A stretch of 64,000 nt of DNA from Haloarcula limicola (GCF_010119205.1 NZ_WRXM01000001.1:558001-622000); one strand, 5' to 3'; shown: positions 31,162 to 39,818, numbered from the stretch's first letter. A program made the numbers and translations. The notes: a model not told the origin generated them from the letters alone.

Positions 31162-32163
31162 ATGACCGAGCAGGGGACTCCGTGGACCGTCGTACTGACC
31201 GGGCAGGAATCGGGAAGCACGGCCGAGTTACCGACGGCGATGGGTGAGTTCGACGACCTGCGCACGGAGCGCGTCGACGGCGAGGGGCTCCTCGACCGAC
31301 TCGACTCGGGCGGCGTCGGCGCGGTCGTCGTCGGCGATGCGCCGCCGGCACAGGACGCCGTCGAGACGCTCGACCGCGTCCGCGAACACGGCGCGTCGCT
31401 GCCGGTAGTGGCGGTCGGGACGGACGCGGACGCGGAACGGATCGAGACGGCGCTATCCGCCGGCGTCAGCGACTACGTCCGCTGGCGCGACGAGGACAGC
31501 GCCGGTGAACTGGCCGCTCGGCTCCGAGCGCTCCGCACGACCCCCTCGCGCGACGGCGTGGCGGCGGCCGACCGCTGGGAGCGTATCGTCAGAGGCGTCG
31601 CACACGACGCGAAGAACCCGTTGAACGTCGTCAGCGGCCGGCTCGAGCTGCTCGACGTCGAGGAGACGCACCGAGACGCGATGACGCGCTCGGTCGGCCG
31701 CGTCGAGACGCTGCTGGACGAACTCCGAGCGGTCGCGATCGCCTCGGGGCCGGTCGACCACGTCGAGTCCGTCGCCCTCGCCGACGCGGCCAGACAGGTG
31801 TGGGCCGGGATGGACGCGAGCGAGGCGACGCTGCGCGTCGAGACGGGCGGGAGCGTCGAGGCCGACCCCGACTCGCTCCGGCTCGTCTTCGAACGCCTCT
31901 TCGAGAACGCCCTCGTCCACGCCGGTCCCGACGTAACCGTCACGGTCGGCGACGCCGACGGCGGCTTCTTCGTCGCCGACGACGGCCCCGGAATCCCCCC
32001 GGAGGACCGCGGCGAGACGCTCGAACAGGGATACAGCACGGTCCCGGGGAACGAGGGCTACGGCCTGTTCGTCGCCGCTCGGGTGGCGGCCGAACACGGG
32101 TGGACGCTCGACCTCGCCGAGAGCGAGGCGGGCGGGGTGCGCGTCGAAGTGACTGTCCGCTGA
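31162..32163 (+). CDS. Histidine kinase with receiver-like N terminus, 333 aa
   Basis: Residues 1-125 look like a receiver fold (alternating strands and helices, ending ALSAGVSDYVRWRDE), but the phosphorylation site is replaced by AVVVGDAPPA. A HisKA domain follows with GVAHDAKNPLNVV (His148), then an HATPase domain with ENALVHAG, ADDGPGIP and GYGLFVAARVAAEHGW. There is no membrane segment or PAS domain. It resembles the kinase at 7227-8741, which has the same type of degenerate receiver. It is monocistronic, with no partner nearby. Confidence 0.88.
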   Translation: MTEQGTPWTVVLTGQESGSTAELPTAMGEFDDLRTERVDGEGLLDRLDSGGVGAVVVGDAPPAQDAVETLDRVREHGASLPVVAVGTDADAERIETALSAGVSDYVRWRDEDSAGELAARLRALRTTPSRDGVAAADRWERIVRGVAHDAKNPLNVVSGRLELLDVEETHRDAMTRSVGRVETLLDELRAVAIASGPVDHVESVALADAARQVWAGMDASEATLRVETGGSVEADPDSLRLVFERLFENALVHAGPDVTVTVGDADGGFFVADDGPGIPPEDRGETLEQGYSTVPGNEGYGLFVAARVAAEHGWTLDLAESEAGGVRVEVTVR

Positions 32164-32249
32164 GAAGTGCGTCGGTAAGACCGCCTGAACCGGGTCGCCG
32201 CTCGCCCGTCGACCGGCGAAACCGGAGCGAATAAATGGACAGATGAGCG

Positions 32250-32275
32250 GAAAACCGCCGGACGTGACGGTTTTC
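32250..32275 (+). terminator. Hairpin between the kinase and zinc-finger genes
   Basis: An 8-base stem GAAAACCG/CGGTTTTC with a 10-base loop ending GTGA lies 87 bases after the kinase stop. It could terminate the kinase transcript. The loop only partly resembles the recurrent family. Confidence 0.4.
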
Positions 32276-32298
32276 AGTCGGAACGAACCGGGTGACGT

Positions 32299-32339
32299 GA
32301 ACGTTCCGGTGTAGCTATAAGGCCAGAATATGAACGTTC
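32299..32339 (+). promoter_or_regulatory. Promoter with two GAACGTTC palindromes around a TATA box
   Basis: The palindrome GAACGTTC occurs at 32299-32306 and again at 32332-32339, 33 bases apart (about three helical turns). The TATA-like TAGCTATAAG (32312-32321) lies between them, and the gene starts at 32344. This is a good candidate for a dimeric operator pair controlling the zinc-finger gene. Confidence 0.5.
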
Positions 32340-32343
32340 GCAT

Positions 32344-32580
32344 ATGCCCCACACCTGCCGGAACTGCAAGCGGACGTTCAGCACGGAGCTCGAACTCGAA
32401 CTCCACCTCGACACCTGTTCGGACGGGCAGCTGTACTGCGACGACTGCGGCGACCGGTTCGCCGAGCGAGCGGCCACAGAGGACGGCTGGCACTATCGCT
32501 GCCCGAACGAGGACTGCGACGGGAGCGGCATTGACGACGACATCCACCGCGTATCGGACGCGCGCATCGTCGAACAGTAA
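32344..32580 (+). CDS. Small zinc-finger protein, 78 aa
   Basis: Two metal-binding modules are visible. Residues 5-25 form a C2H2-like finger (CRNC-x12-HLDTC, where the last ligand is Cys or His). Residues 32-58 contain CDDCGDRF and YRCPNEDC, a zinc ribbon. It is small, acidic and soluble, and could be a DNA- or protein-binding adaptor. Its promoter carries a pair of palindromes, which suggests specific control. Function is unknown. Confidence 0.75.
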   Translation: MPHTCRNCKRTFSTELELELHLDTCSDGQLYCDDCGDRFAERAATEDGWHYRCPNEDCDGSGIDDDIHRVSDARIVEQ

Positions 32581-32601
32581 GCTCGGTCGCGGCGAACCGA
32601 G

Positions 32602-33039
32602 TCATTCGCCGCCGCGGTCCGCCTCTGCGATGTCGGCCAGCCGAGCGCACGCCCGGGCGCAGACCGGCGCGTAGCCGGCGGCGAGTACGGGGAGTTCGAA
32701 CCCGACGACGGAGCCGCCGGGGTGCGGATCGACGAAGTGACCGGTCGCGGGGACGCGCGCGACGGTCCACGTCCACCGATAGTTCTCACAGGTCTCGATC
32801 TCGAAGGGGAGCCAGAAGCCGCCGACGACTCTGACGCGTCCGGTCGTTCCGGCCCGAACGTATCGGTCGTCGCAGTCGACGGCGGTTATCGAGGGCCCCC
32901 ACTCCGGCCACCGCTCGGTATCCGTCAGCGCCCGCCAGACCGCCTCGACCGGCGCGTCGACGACCCGTCGGACGACGAGGCGGCGTCCGTCCGGCGTCGC
33001 CGTCAGTTCCACTTCGGTATCTCCCAGCGAGCACGCCAT
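32602..33039 (-). CDS. SRPBCC-fold protein, 145 aa
   Basis: A START/Bet v1-like fold: VVDAPVEAVWRALTDTERWPEWGPSI (about 26-50) is the typical strand-helix entry, followed by beta strands with TWTVARVPATGHFV and a C-terminal helix APVCARACARLADIAEA. Such proteins bind hydrophobic ligands or act as cyclases or stress proteins; the ligand cannot be told from sequence. It is convergent with the zinc-finger gene and divergent from the ABC exporter operon. Confidence 0.8.
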   Translation of the reverse strand: MACSLGDTEVELTATPDGRRLVVRRVVDAPVEAVWRALTDTERWPEWGPSITAVDCDDRYVRAGTTGRVRVVGGFWLPFEIETCENYRWTWTVARVPATGHFVDPHPGGSVVGFELPVLAAGYAPVCARACARLADIAEADRGGE

Positions 33040-33099
33040 TATCAGACGAGATAGGACGGGACCAAGGTATAGGTTGGTCCGGTCACAACCGCCGGCAAG

Positions 33100-34002
33100 A
33101 TGATAGAGGCCCGCGATTTACGGAAGGAGTACGGCGACTTCGTCGCCGTGAAGGGGAGTACGTTCTCGGTGGGGAGCGGCGAGGTGTTCGGCGTCATCGG
33201 CCCGAACGGGGCCGGGAAGACGACGACGCTGAAGATGCTCGCCGGCCTGCTGGAACCGACGGCCGGCGACGCGGAGATCGCCGGTCTCGACGCCGAGACG
33301 ACGGAGATGCGCGAACGACTCGGCTTCCTGCCCGAGGAGTCGCCGCTGTACGAGGAGATGACGCCCGTCTCGTACCTCTCGTTCTTCGCGGACCTCTACG
33401 ACGTGCCCGGCGACGTCGCCGAGGAGCGGCTGCACGAGACGCTCGACGAGCTGGAGTTGGAACACCGCGACCGGAAACTCGGCGACATGTCGAAGGGGAT
33501 GAAACGGAAGGTGGCCATCGCCCGCTCGCTCATCAACGACCCGGACGTGCTGATCTACGACGAGCCCGCGTCCGGACTGGACCCGCTGACGACGAACTAC
33601 GTCATCGAGTTCACCGAACAGCTAGCGAGGGAGGGGAAGACCATCGTCTTCTCGGCGCACAACCTCTATCACGTCGAGTCTATCTGCGACCGCGTCGCCA
33701 TCATGAACGAGGGGGAGATCGTCGCCCGCGGGGACCTCGATACCCTGCAGGCCGACTACGGCGAGACGCGCTACCACGTCTACACGACCGTCGAAGTGCC
33801 GGACGCGGCGAAGGAGAACGGCCACTACCACCGCGTCGTCGAGAGTATGGACGCCGTCGAGGAAACTCGCGGCGCGGCCGAGTCCGCGGGCGGAGCGGTC
33901 GTCGACATCCGCACCGAGGAGTCGAGTCTGGAGGACGTGTTCCTCAACGTCGCGGAGTCGGGGACGACCGGGAGTCGCTACGTCGGGGAGGACGCGGCGT
34001 AG
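33100..34002 (+). CDS. ABC transporter ATP-binding protein
   Basis: 300 residues. Walker A is GPNGAGKTTTLK (about 37-48), the signature motif is the variant MSKGMKRK, and Walker B is LIYDEPASGLDP, followed by the switch His in FSAHNL. The C-terminal 80 residues form the acidic extension of drug- or Na+-exporter type ABC-2 systems. It is the first of three consecutive genes (33100-36979) with two permeases, abutting the next start without a gap. Substrate is unknown; the family exports lipids, drugs or sodium. Confidence 0.92.
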   Translation: MIEARDLRKEYGDFVAVKGSTFSVGSGEVFGVIGPNGAGKTTTLKMLAGLLEPTAGDAEIAGLDAETTEMRERLGFLPEESPLYEEMTPVSYLSFFADLYDVPGDVAEERLHETLDELELEHRDRKLGDMSKGMKRKVAIARSLINDPDVLIYDEPASGLDPLTTNYVIEFTEQLAREGKTIVFSAHNLYHVESICDRVAIMNEGEIVARGDLDTLQADYGETRYHVYTTVEVPDAAKENGHYHRVVESMDAVEETRGAAESAGGAVVDIRTEESSLEDVFLNVAESGTTGSRYVGEDAA

Positions 34003-35898
34003 ATGCAGTGGCGGAAGGTCCTGCGCGTCGCGCGCTGGGAAGTCACGAAGAACGCGGGCGGCGTGGACAGGCGAACTGTCGCTGTCATGGCCCTCGCCAT
34101 CGTCTCGATGGGCGCGGTCGCCGGCCTCTCCGTCGCCGGCGGCACGACGGGACTGGACGCCGGTATCTACCGCGTCGGCGTCGAGGAGTCGAGCCCGTAC
34201 TACGGCGTCGCGGCCGACGACGGTAGCTTCCGCGTCCAGAACCCCGACCCGCGGGCCGTCCGTCGGGGTGAACAGGAACTGGCCTTCGACGGGACCCGGC
34301 GCGTAACCGAGATCCGCTCGGCGAAACAGGCCGCCGCGCTCACGGCGTTGCGCGACAGCACCGAGCGGTACAACGACCGGCGACTCGCCCGCGACGACAA
34401 CCGGACGGCGGCGTTCCCGGTGGCCGTGACGCTCGTCTACGCCGAGCAGGACGGCGTCGAATCGCTCGACAGCGGCGGTTCGACCGGCGGGGTCGGTGAC
34501 GGTGGTGCTGACGACGGTGGCACCGGTGACGGCGACGGTGGTACCGGTGACGGCGGTACGAACGCCGGCGAGAGCGCCGACGGCGGCGCGGGAACCGGCG
34601 GCAGTGCGGGAACTGGCGACGGCGCGGCCGGCGGTGGCGGCGCGAACCTCGGCGGGCTCGGCGCGCGGCTGACCGGCGACGTGCAGGGCGGAACGCCCTC
34701 GGACATCTCGCCGCCGTTCCCCTTCGAGTCGCTGGTGCTCGCCTTCCTCTACATCGTCCCGATGAACTTCGTCATCCAGGCGTACGGGTCGTCGATGCTC
34801 TCCGAGCGGTTGAACCGCCGGGGCGAACTGCTGTTGGTGACGCCGGCCTCGCGCGGCGACATCGTCACGGGCAAGACGCTGCCGTACTTCCTCGGCGCGA
34901 TGGCCGTCGCCACGGCCATCACGGCGACGCTGTTCGCGACCGGAATCGCGCCGAGCGCGAGTCCGATCGCCGTGCTCGCGGTGTTACCCATCCCCCTGCT
35001 CTTCCTCGCGGCGACGTTCTGCGGCGCGATGTTCGCCCGGTCGTTCAAGGAACTCACGTTCGTCACGGTGACGATAACCGTCTCGCTGACCTCCTACGCG
35101 TTCGTGCCGGCCATCTTCACCGACGTGACGCCCATCGCGCTCATCTCGCCGCTGACGCTCGTCGTGATGGACCTCACCGGCCAGTCGGTGGGCCTCGCGG
35201 AATTCGCGTTCTCGACGGTGCCGCCGCTGCTGACCGCGCTTGTGCTGTTCGGTCTCGGTGCGGGCCTCTACCGCGAGGAGGACATGTTCACCCAGCGCCC
35301 GATCCCGCTGAAGGTGCTCGACTCGCTCTCGGGGCGCATCGCCTCGCGGAAGAGCGCGGCGAAGATGAGCGCCGTCCTGCTTCCGTTCGTCGTCGTCGCC
35401 GAGTTGACCGCCGTCGCGTTCCTGTTCGTCCTCGATTCGGTCTCGCTGAACGTCTTCGGGACGAACCAGACGCTCGGGATCGTGCTCGTGCTCCTCGTCG
35501 TCGCACTCATCGAGGAGGTGGCGAAGAGCCTCCACGTCTACGCGGGCTACGTCAACGCTCGGTACGAGCGCACGCTTCGCTCCGCTATCGGCCTCGGCGC
35601 GCTCTCGGGACTGGGCTTCTTCGTCGCCGAGAAGGGGCTGCTCATCGCGCGCCTCTCGAACTTAGAGGGGCTGCCGATCGGCAACGCCGCCCTGCAGGGC
35701 GCGACGCCGCCCGCGGGCGTCCCGCTCTGGCTGGTCGCGCTCCTCTTCCTGCTCGCGCCGCTCGCGCTGCACGCGGTGACGGCGGCCATCTCCTCGGTCG
35801 GTGCCCAGCGGGGCCGGACCGCGTACGTCGCCGGTATCGGGGTGGCCGTCCTCGTCCACTTCGCCTACAACCTCACGGTGGTGACCGCCCTTGTCTGA
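34003..35898 (+). CDS. ABC-2 permease fused to a PrsW-like membrane protease domain
   Basis: 631 residues in two parts. The first (1-430) is an ABC-2 permease: one N-terminal helix, a large extracellular domain with a Gly/Asp/Thr-rich linker (about 150-222), then six helices with the ABC-2 motif LNRRGELLLVTPASRGDIVTGK. The second (about 450-631) adds helices with ALIEEVAKSLH (Glu504, Glu505), GFFVAEKG (Glu543), LALHAVTA (His590) and HFAYN (His619), a pattern resembling PrsW/CPBP-type intramembrane proteases. Other ABC-2 permeases stop after the first part. It lies between the ATPase and second permease genes. Confidence 0.8.
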   Translation: MQWRKVLRVARWEVTKNAGGVDRRTVAVMALAIVSMGAVAGLSVAGGTTGLDAGIYRVGVEESSPYYGVAADDGSFRVQNPDPRAVRRGEQELAFDGTRRVTEIRSAKQAAALTALRDSTERYNDRRLARDDNRTAAFPVAVTLVYAEQDGVESLDSGGSTGGVGDGGADDGGTGDGDGGTGDGGTNAGESADGGAGTGGSAGTGDGAAGGGGANLGGLGARLTGDVQGGTPSDISPPFPFESLVLAFLYIVPMNFVIQAYGSSMLSERLNRRGELLLVTPASRGDIVTGKTLPYFLGAMAVATAITATLFATGIAPSASPIAVLAVLPIPLLFLAATFCGAMFARSFKELTFVTVTITVSLTSYAFVPAIFTDVTPIALISPLTLVVMDLTGQSVGLAEFAFSTVPPLLTALVLFGLGAGLYREEDMFTQRPIPLKVLDSLSGRIASRKSAAKMSAVLLPFVVVAELTAVAFLFVLDSVSLNVFGTNQTLGIVLVLLVVALIEEVAKSLHVYAGYVNARYERTLRSAIGLGALSGLGFFVAEKGLLIARLSNLEGLPIGNAALQGATPPAGVPLWLVALLFLLAPLALHAVTAAISSVGAQRGRTAYVAGIGVAVLVHFAYNLTVVTALV

Positions 35899-36979
35899 GG
35901 ACCGCCCGTGGTACCGCGACCCGCGACTGGTCGTCGCTCGTCGGGACGTGGCCTCGCTCTCCCGCGAGAAGACGATCGTCCTCGCGCTGCTCATCCAGCT
36001 CTTCGTCGCGGCGTTCTCCTCCTTTCTCGTCGTCGGCCTCACGTCGCTGTACGACCCCGGCTCCGTCTCGACGGGCGAGGTGGAGATGGCCGTCACCGGC
36101 GACGCGCACGAGGAGCTACTGGACGCGGCGCGCGAACAGGAGGGATCGAACGCGGTCCACTACGAGAACCCCACCGAGGCCGAACTGGCGTTTCGGGAGG
36201 GTCGCGTCGACGCGCTGCTGCGGGTCGACTACGTCGAGAGCGCCGGGGGCGGCGGCCAGCGCGTCGCCGTCACGGCGCGCGTCCCCGAGGGGTCGATCCG
36301 CTCGACGCTCATCGTCGTCGAGGTGCGCCGCGTGCTGAACACGCTCGAACGACAGGTGCGGGCCGACAGGGTCGAGTCACTCGACGAACCGCCGGTCCCG
36401 CTCCCGTCCGAAGTCGCCGCCAGCCCGTACTTCGGCTTCACCTACACCGTGTTGATTCCGCTGTTGCTCTTCCTCCCGCCGTTCATCAGCGGGTCGGTGG
36501 CCGTCGACACCGTCACCGAGGAAATGGAGCGCGGGACGCTCGAACTGCTGCGCGTTGCGCCGGTGTCGCTCGTCGACATCGTCGACGGGAAGGCGCTCGG
36601 CATGGTGCTCATCGCGCCGTTGCAGGCGCTGCTGTGGGTGGCGCTGCTCGCGGCGAACGGTATCCCGGTGGCCAACGTCTCGCTGTTGCTCCTGTTCGTC
36701 ACCGCCGTCGCGGCGGCGGTCGTCACGCTCGGTGTCACGCTCGGCGTGTCGATGCGGCGTCGCCGCCCCGCGCAACTGCTGTACTCCGTGCTGACCCTCG
36801 TCGTGTTCGGCGCGGCGGTGGTCCTCCCCGAGCACCCGACGACGACGGTGGCGAAACTGGCCGTCGACAGCCCGACGCTGTCGACCTACGGCCACGTCTT
36901 CGGGAGCGTCGCGCTGGCCGTCGCGGCCTACGCGGTGGCCCGGCGCTACGTCGCGGGCGTGAACGCCGACGCGCTCTGA
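35891..36979 (+). CDS. ABC-2 type permease
   Basis: 362 residues, starting with TTG at 35891 inside the end of the previous gene (8-base overlap); a start further in would remove the conserved RDPRLVVARRDVASL region. One helix near 28-50 is followed by an extracellular domain and then about five helices, with the ABC-2 motif TEEMERGTLELLRVAPVSLVDIVDGK. It forms the exporter complex with the preceding ATPase and fused permease. Substrate is unknown. Confidence 0.87.
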   Translation: MSEDRPWYRDPRLVVARRDVASLSREKTIVLALLIQLFVAAFSSFLVVGLTSLYDPGSVSTGEVEMAVTGDAHEELLDAAREQEGSNAVHYENPTEAELAFREGRVDALLRVDYVESAGGGGQRVAVTARVPEGSIRSTLIVVEVRRVLNTLERQVRADRVESLDEPPVPLPSEVAASPYFGFTYTVLIPLLLFLPPFISGSVAVDTVTEEMERGTLELLRVAPVSLVDIVDGKALGMVLIAPLQALLWVALLAANGIPVANVSLLLLFVTAVAAAVVTLGVTLGVSMRRRRPAQLLYSVLTLVVFGAAVVLPEHPTTTVAKLAVDSPTLSTYGHVFGSVALAVAAYAVARRYVAGVNADAL

Positions 36980-37063
36980 CGCTCTCCGTCACGGTCCGAG
37001 CACCCGCGTCCCGTCTGTCCCGTCCGCCGCGGCACTTTTGCCGCCGGCGCTCGGCCGTTCGCT

Positions 37064-38041
37064 ATGGAGTACACCACCCTCGGCTCCACCGGCACGGAGG
37101 TCAGCCGCCTCTGTCTGGGCTGTATGAGCTTCGGCACCTCGGAGTGGCGCGACTGGGTCTTGGACGAACCCGAGAGCCGCGACATCATCGAGCGGGCCAT
37201 CGACCTCGGCATCAACTTCTTCGACACCGCGAACATGTACTCGCGGGGGGAATCCGAGCGCGTCCTCGGCAACGTCCTCGCGGACTACGAGCGCGATTCG
37301 GCCGTCGTCGCCACGAAGGGGTACTTTCAGATGGACGACAGCAACCCCAACTCCGGCGGGCTCTCCCGGAAGGCCTTAGAGCAGGAGCTCTCGAACTCGC
37401 TGGAGCGGCTCGACATGGACACGGTCGACCTCTATCAGATCCACCGCTGGGACTACGACACGCCGGTCGAGGAGACGCTTCGCACCCTCGACGACGCGGT
37501 GCGGCGCGGCGACATCCGCTATCCCGGCGCGTCCTCGATGTGGGCCCACCAGTTCGCCGACTCGCTGCGGGTGAGCGAGCGGGAGCGCCTCGAACGGTTC
37601 GAGACGATGCAGAACCACTACAACCTCCTGTACCGTGAGGAAGAGCGGGAGATGCTCCCGCTGTGCGACAGAGAGGGCGTCGGCGTGATGCCGTGGAGCC
37701 CGCTGGCGCGGGGTTACCTCACGCGACCCCACGAGGAGTTCGAGGCGACCACGCGCGGCCAGTCGGACGACTACGCCCGCGAGCACCCGTACTTCGAGGG
37801 CGGCGGCCGCGAGGTGAACGAGCGCGTCCAGGAACTCGCCGACGAGCTCGACGCCACGATGGCGCAGGTCGCGTTGGCGTGGCTCCTCCATAAGGAGTGG
37901 GTCGACACGCCGATCATCGGCACCACGAGCGTCGAGCACTTAGAGCAGGCCGTCGAGGCGCTGGACATCGATCTCGATTCGAGCGACGTGGCGTGGCTGG
38001 AGGAGCCCTACGAGGCTGTGCGGGTTTCGGGGCACGAATAG
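37064..38041 (+). CDS. Aldo/keto reductase
   Basis: NAD(P)H-dependent TIM-barrel oxidoreductase of 325 residues in the YajO/AKR11-13 style. Catalytic tetrad candidates are the Asp and Tyr of FFDTANMYSRGESE, the Lys of VVATKGYF and the His of YQIHRWDY. A GTTSVEHLEQAV cofactor motif lies near the C terminus. The substrate is unknown. The stop codon is followed after no gap by the first hairpin of a multi-hairpin array. Confidence 0.9.
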   Translation: MEYTTLGSTGTEVSRLCLGCMSFGTSEWRDWVLDEPESRDIIERAIDLGINFFDTANMYSRGESERVLGNVLADYERDSAVVATKGYFQMDDSNPNSGGLSRKALEQELSNSLERLDMDTVDLYQIHRWDYDTPVEETLRTLDDAVRRGDIRYPGASSMWAHQFADSLRVSERERLERFETMQNHYNLLYREEEREMLPLCDREGVGVMPWSPLARGYLTRPHEEFEATTRGQSDDYAREHPYFEGGGREVNERVQELADELDATMAQVALAWLLHKEWVDTPIIGTTSVEHLEQAVEALDIDLDSSDVAWLEEPYEAVRVSGHE

Positions 38042-38232
38042 GGAGACTCCGAGCGGAGCGAGGAGTCTCCGAAAGTATGAGCGGGAGCGCAGCGACCCGC
38101 GAATAGCGAGGGGCGCGACCAACGGGAGCGGCCCTCGGCGGAGCGGTGACCGCAGGGAACCGCGGAGCAGTAGCGAGGGTCCGAACGGAGTGAGGACCCT
38201 CGATAAAGCGCAGCGGGGAACGAAGTGACCCG
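38042..38232. repeat. Array of five hairpins with conserved loops and variable stems
   Basis: Directly after the aldo/keto reductase stop: GGAGACTCC-loop GAGCGGAGCGA-GGAGTCTCC (38042-38070); GCGGG-AGCGCAGCGA-CCCGC (38081-38100); CGAGGG...CCCTCG (38107-38137); CGAGGGTCC-GAACGGAGTGA-GGACCCTCG (38174-38202); CGGG-GAACGAAGTGA-CCCG (38214-38232). Linkers TATGAGCGGG, GCGAATAGCGAGG and GCAGTAGCGAGGG recur in the array after 57463. Stems differ but pair perfectly, so structure rather than sequence is kept. No gene lies here. Confidence 0.85.
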
Positions 38233-38258
38233 TGAGCAGGCGACCGCTCGAAGCGATC

Positions 38259-38540
38259 TCAGGGAACCCGCCCGCCCGGCGTGCCGGGCTGCCCGGTCTC
38301 GGCCTGTTCGTGCGTGTGATGGAAGAAGCGGACCAGCGGGGCCCCCGCGTCGTCGCTGACCGGCTGGAAGCAGACGCGCTGGAACCGGTCGTTGTCCAGC
38401 AGGTTCACCATCACGCCCTCGTCGTGGACGGAGACCGACTCGAAATCGGCACCGCAGACCGGGCAGACGACCGGCCGGTCGACGTCCGTATCGCCGCCGT
38501 TGCCCGGCCGGTCGTCTCTCTCCCGATCGCCGTCGCTCAC
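38259..38540 (-). CDS. Small Cys-containing protein coupled to the macrodomain gene, 93 aa
   Basis: Starts within the four-base overlap (ATGA) with the macrodomain gene. After an acidic, disordered start of about 23 residues, VVCPVCGADF (24-33) gives a CxxC half-site, and the rest (VMVNLLDNDRFQRVCFQPV and VRFFHHTHEQ) has another Cys and a His cluster, possibly completing a metal site. No family is recognised. Translational coupling suggests it works with ADP-ribose-related chemistry, but this is inference. Confidence 0.65.
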   Translation of the reverse strand: MSDGDRERDDRPGNGGDTDVDRPVVCPVCGADFESVSVHDEGVMVNLLDNDRFQRVCFQPVSDDAGAPLVRFFHHTHEQAETGQPGTPGGRVP

Positions 38541-39064
38541 CCGCGCACCTCGCCGGCAATTCGGCGTATCGTCTCGTAGTCGGTGTCGTCGTACGCGATG
38601 AGCCGCACGTCGGAGAGCGATTCGGGTTCGAACGCGGCGATCTCCTCGCAGATGATTCGGACGCCGGACTCGAAGTCGAAGCCGGCGATGCCACAGCCGA
38701 TCGCGGGGAGGACGACCGACTCACAGCCCAGCGCGTCGGCCTCCGCGAGCGCGTTCCGCGTCGCGTCGCGGATGCTCTCGCCCGTCGACTGGCCGCCGGG
38801 CGGCATCGCGGCGGCGTGGACGACGTACTCCGCGTCCAGCTCGTACGCGTCGGTCGTGGCGACGCCGCCGAGGTCGACCGGACCCTTGCTGACGGCCTCT
38901 TTGTCGAGGCCGCCCCCCGCCGCGCGCTTGAGCGCGCCGGCGACGCCCGACCCCATCCGGAGGCTCGTGTTCGCGGCGTTGACGAGTGCGTCCGCCGACT
39001 GTGCGGCGATATCGCCCTGGATCACCTCGAACTCCATGTCCGGGTGTGGGACCGACTCCACCAT
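38537..39064 (-). CDS. Macrodomain protein (ADP-ribose binding)
   Basis: Single macrodomain of 175 residues. Start-region residues FEVIQGDIAAQSADALVNAAN, the loop GSGVAGALKRAAG and the second loop PAIGCGIAGFDF are the ADP-ribose-binding features. Such proteins hydrolyse ADP-ribosylated targets or O-acetyl-ADP-ribose, the product of sirtuins; a sirtuin gene lies 10 kb away. Met10 (39037) is an equally good start. It is divergent from the next gene and coupled to the small Cys protein. Confidence 0.9.
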   Translation of the reverse strand: MVESVPHPDMEFEVIQGDIAAQSADALVNAANTSLRMGSGVAGALKRAAGGGLDKEAVSKGPVDLGGVATTDAYELDAEYVVHAAAMPPGGQSTGESIRDATRNALAEADALGCESVVLPAIGCGIAGFDFESGVRIICEEIAAFEPESLSDVRLIAYDDTDYETIRRIAGEVRG

Positions 39065-39122
39065 AGAGTTACGGGCCGCGAGGCCCGGCAGACTGATTGT
39101 CTCGGCGCGCCGAGTTCGCCCC

Positions 39123-39818
39123 GTGCTCTCGGTGACGCCGCTCTCCGCGACCGTGACTGACGCCTGCTTCTGTCACTGGCCGGTCGAGGCCGACGCCCTC
39201 TCGCGGTCGCTCCCCGACTGGCTCGCCGTCGAGACGGCGGACGGCGACGCGTGGGTCACGGCGCTCGCCCACACCGTCAGCGGGGTCGAGTCCTTCGGCG
39301 TCGAGTTGGTCGGACCGGCCCACGCGGTCAACGTCAGAACCTACGTTCGCGGCCCGAACGGCCAGCGCGGCGTCCGCTTCCTCGCGCTGTTCACTGACGA
39401 CGCGTTCGCGACCGCGGCGGCCGCCCCGACGCTCCGCCTCCCGTACCGCGACGGCGTGCTCACTCACGAGACGAGCGGCGGCGAGTTCCGCTCGCGGCGG
39501 ACCCTCGACGTGGACGGTCGTCGGGCGCTCGATCTCCGCTACGCGCCGAGCGACGGCGAGGCGACGACGGCTCCGCCGGACTCGCTCGCCTCGTTCCTCG
39601 TCGAGCGCCAGCGGTACTTCACGACGGACCCCTTCGGCACTCGTCTCGTCGGAAGCGTGGGCCACGACCCGTGGCCGCTCCGAACCGTCGACGCCGATGT
39701 GAGCGGATCGCTGTTGCGGACGCTCGGCCTGCCGAACCCGGCGGGCGACCCGCTGTTTCACTACAGCCCCGGCACCGAGTTCGCCCTCGCACCGCCACGG
39801 CCGCTGTGGCTGGACTGA
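39123..39818 (+). CDS. DUF2071-family protein, 231 aa
   Basis: Uses a GTG start at 39123 (reads MLSVTPLSATV); the open frame upstream overlaps the macrodomain gene on the other strand. The core VNVRTYVRGPNGQRGVRFLAL (about 76-97) matches the YqjF/DUF2071 pattern, with acidic surface elsewhere. The function of this family is unknown. It lies between the divergent macrodomain gene and a membrane protein gene on the same strand. Confidence 0.78.
   Translation: MLSVTPLSATVTDACFCHWPVEADALSRSLPDWLAVETADGDAWVTALAHTVSGVESFGVELVGPAHAVNVRTYVRGPNGQRGVRFLALFTDDAFATAAAAPTLRLPYRDGVLTHETSGGEFRSRRTLDVDGRRALDLRYAPSDGEATTAPPDSLASFLVERQRYFTTDPFGTRLVGSVGHDPWPLRTVDADVSGSLLRTLGLPNPAGDPLFHYSPGTEFALAPPRPLWLD

Noticed and set aside
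38042-38232. Possible CRISPR array because of regularly spaced repeats
   Set aside because: The units are hairpins with varying stems, not identical repeats with equal spacers, and there are no cas genes nearby.
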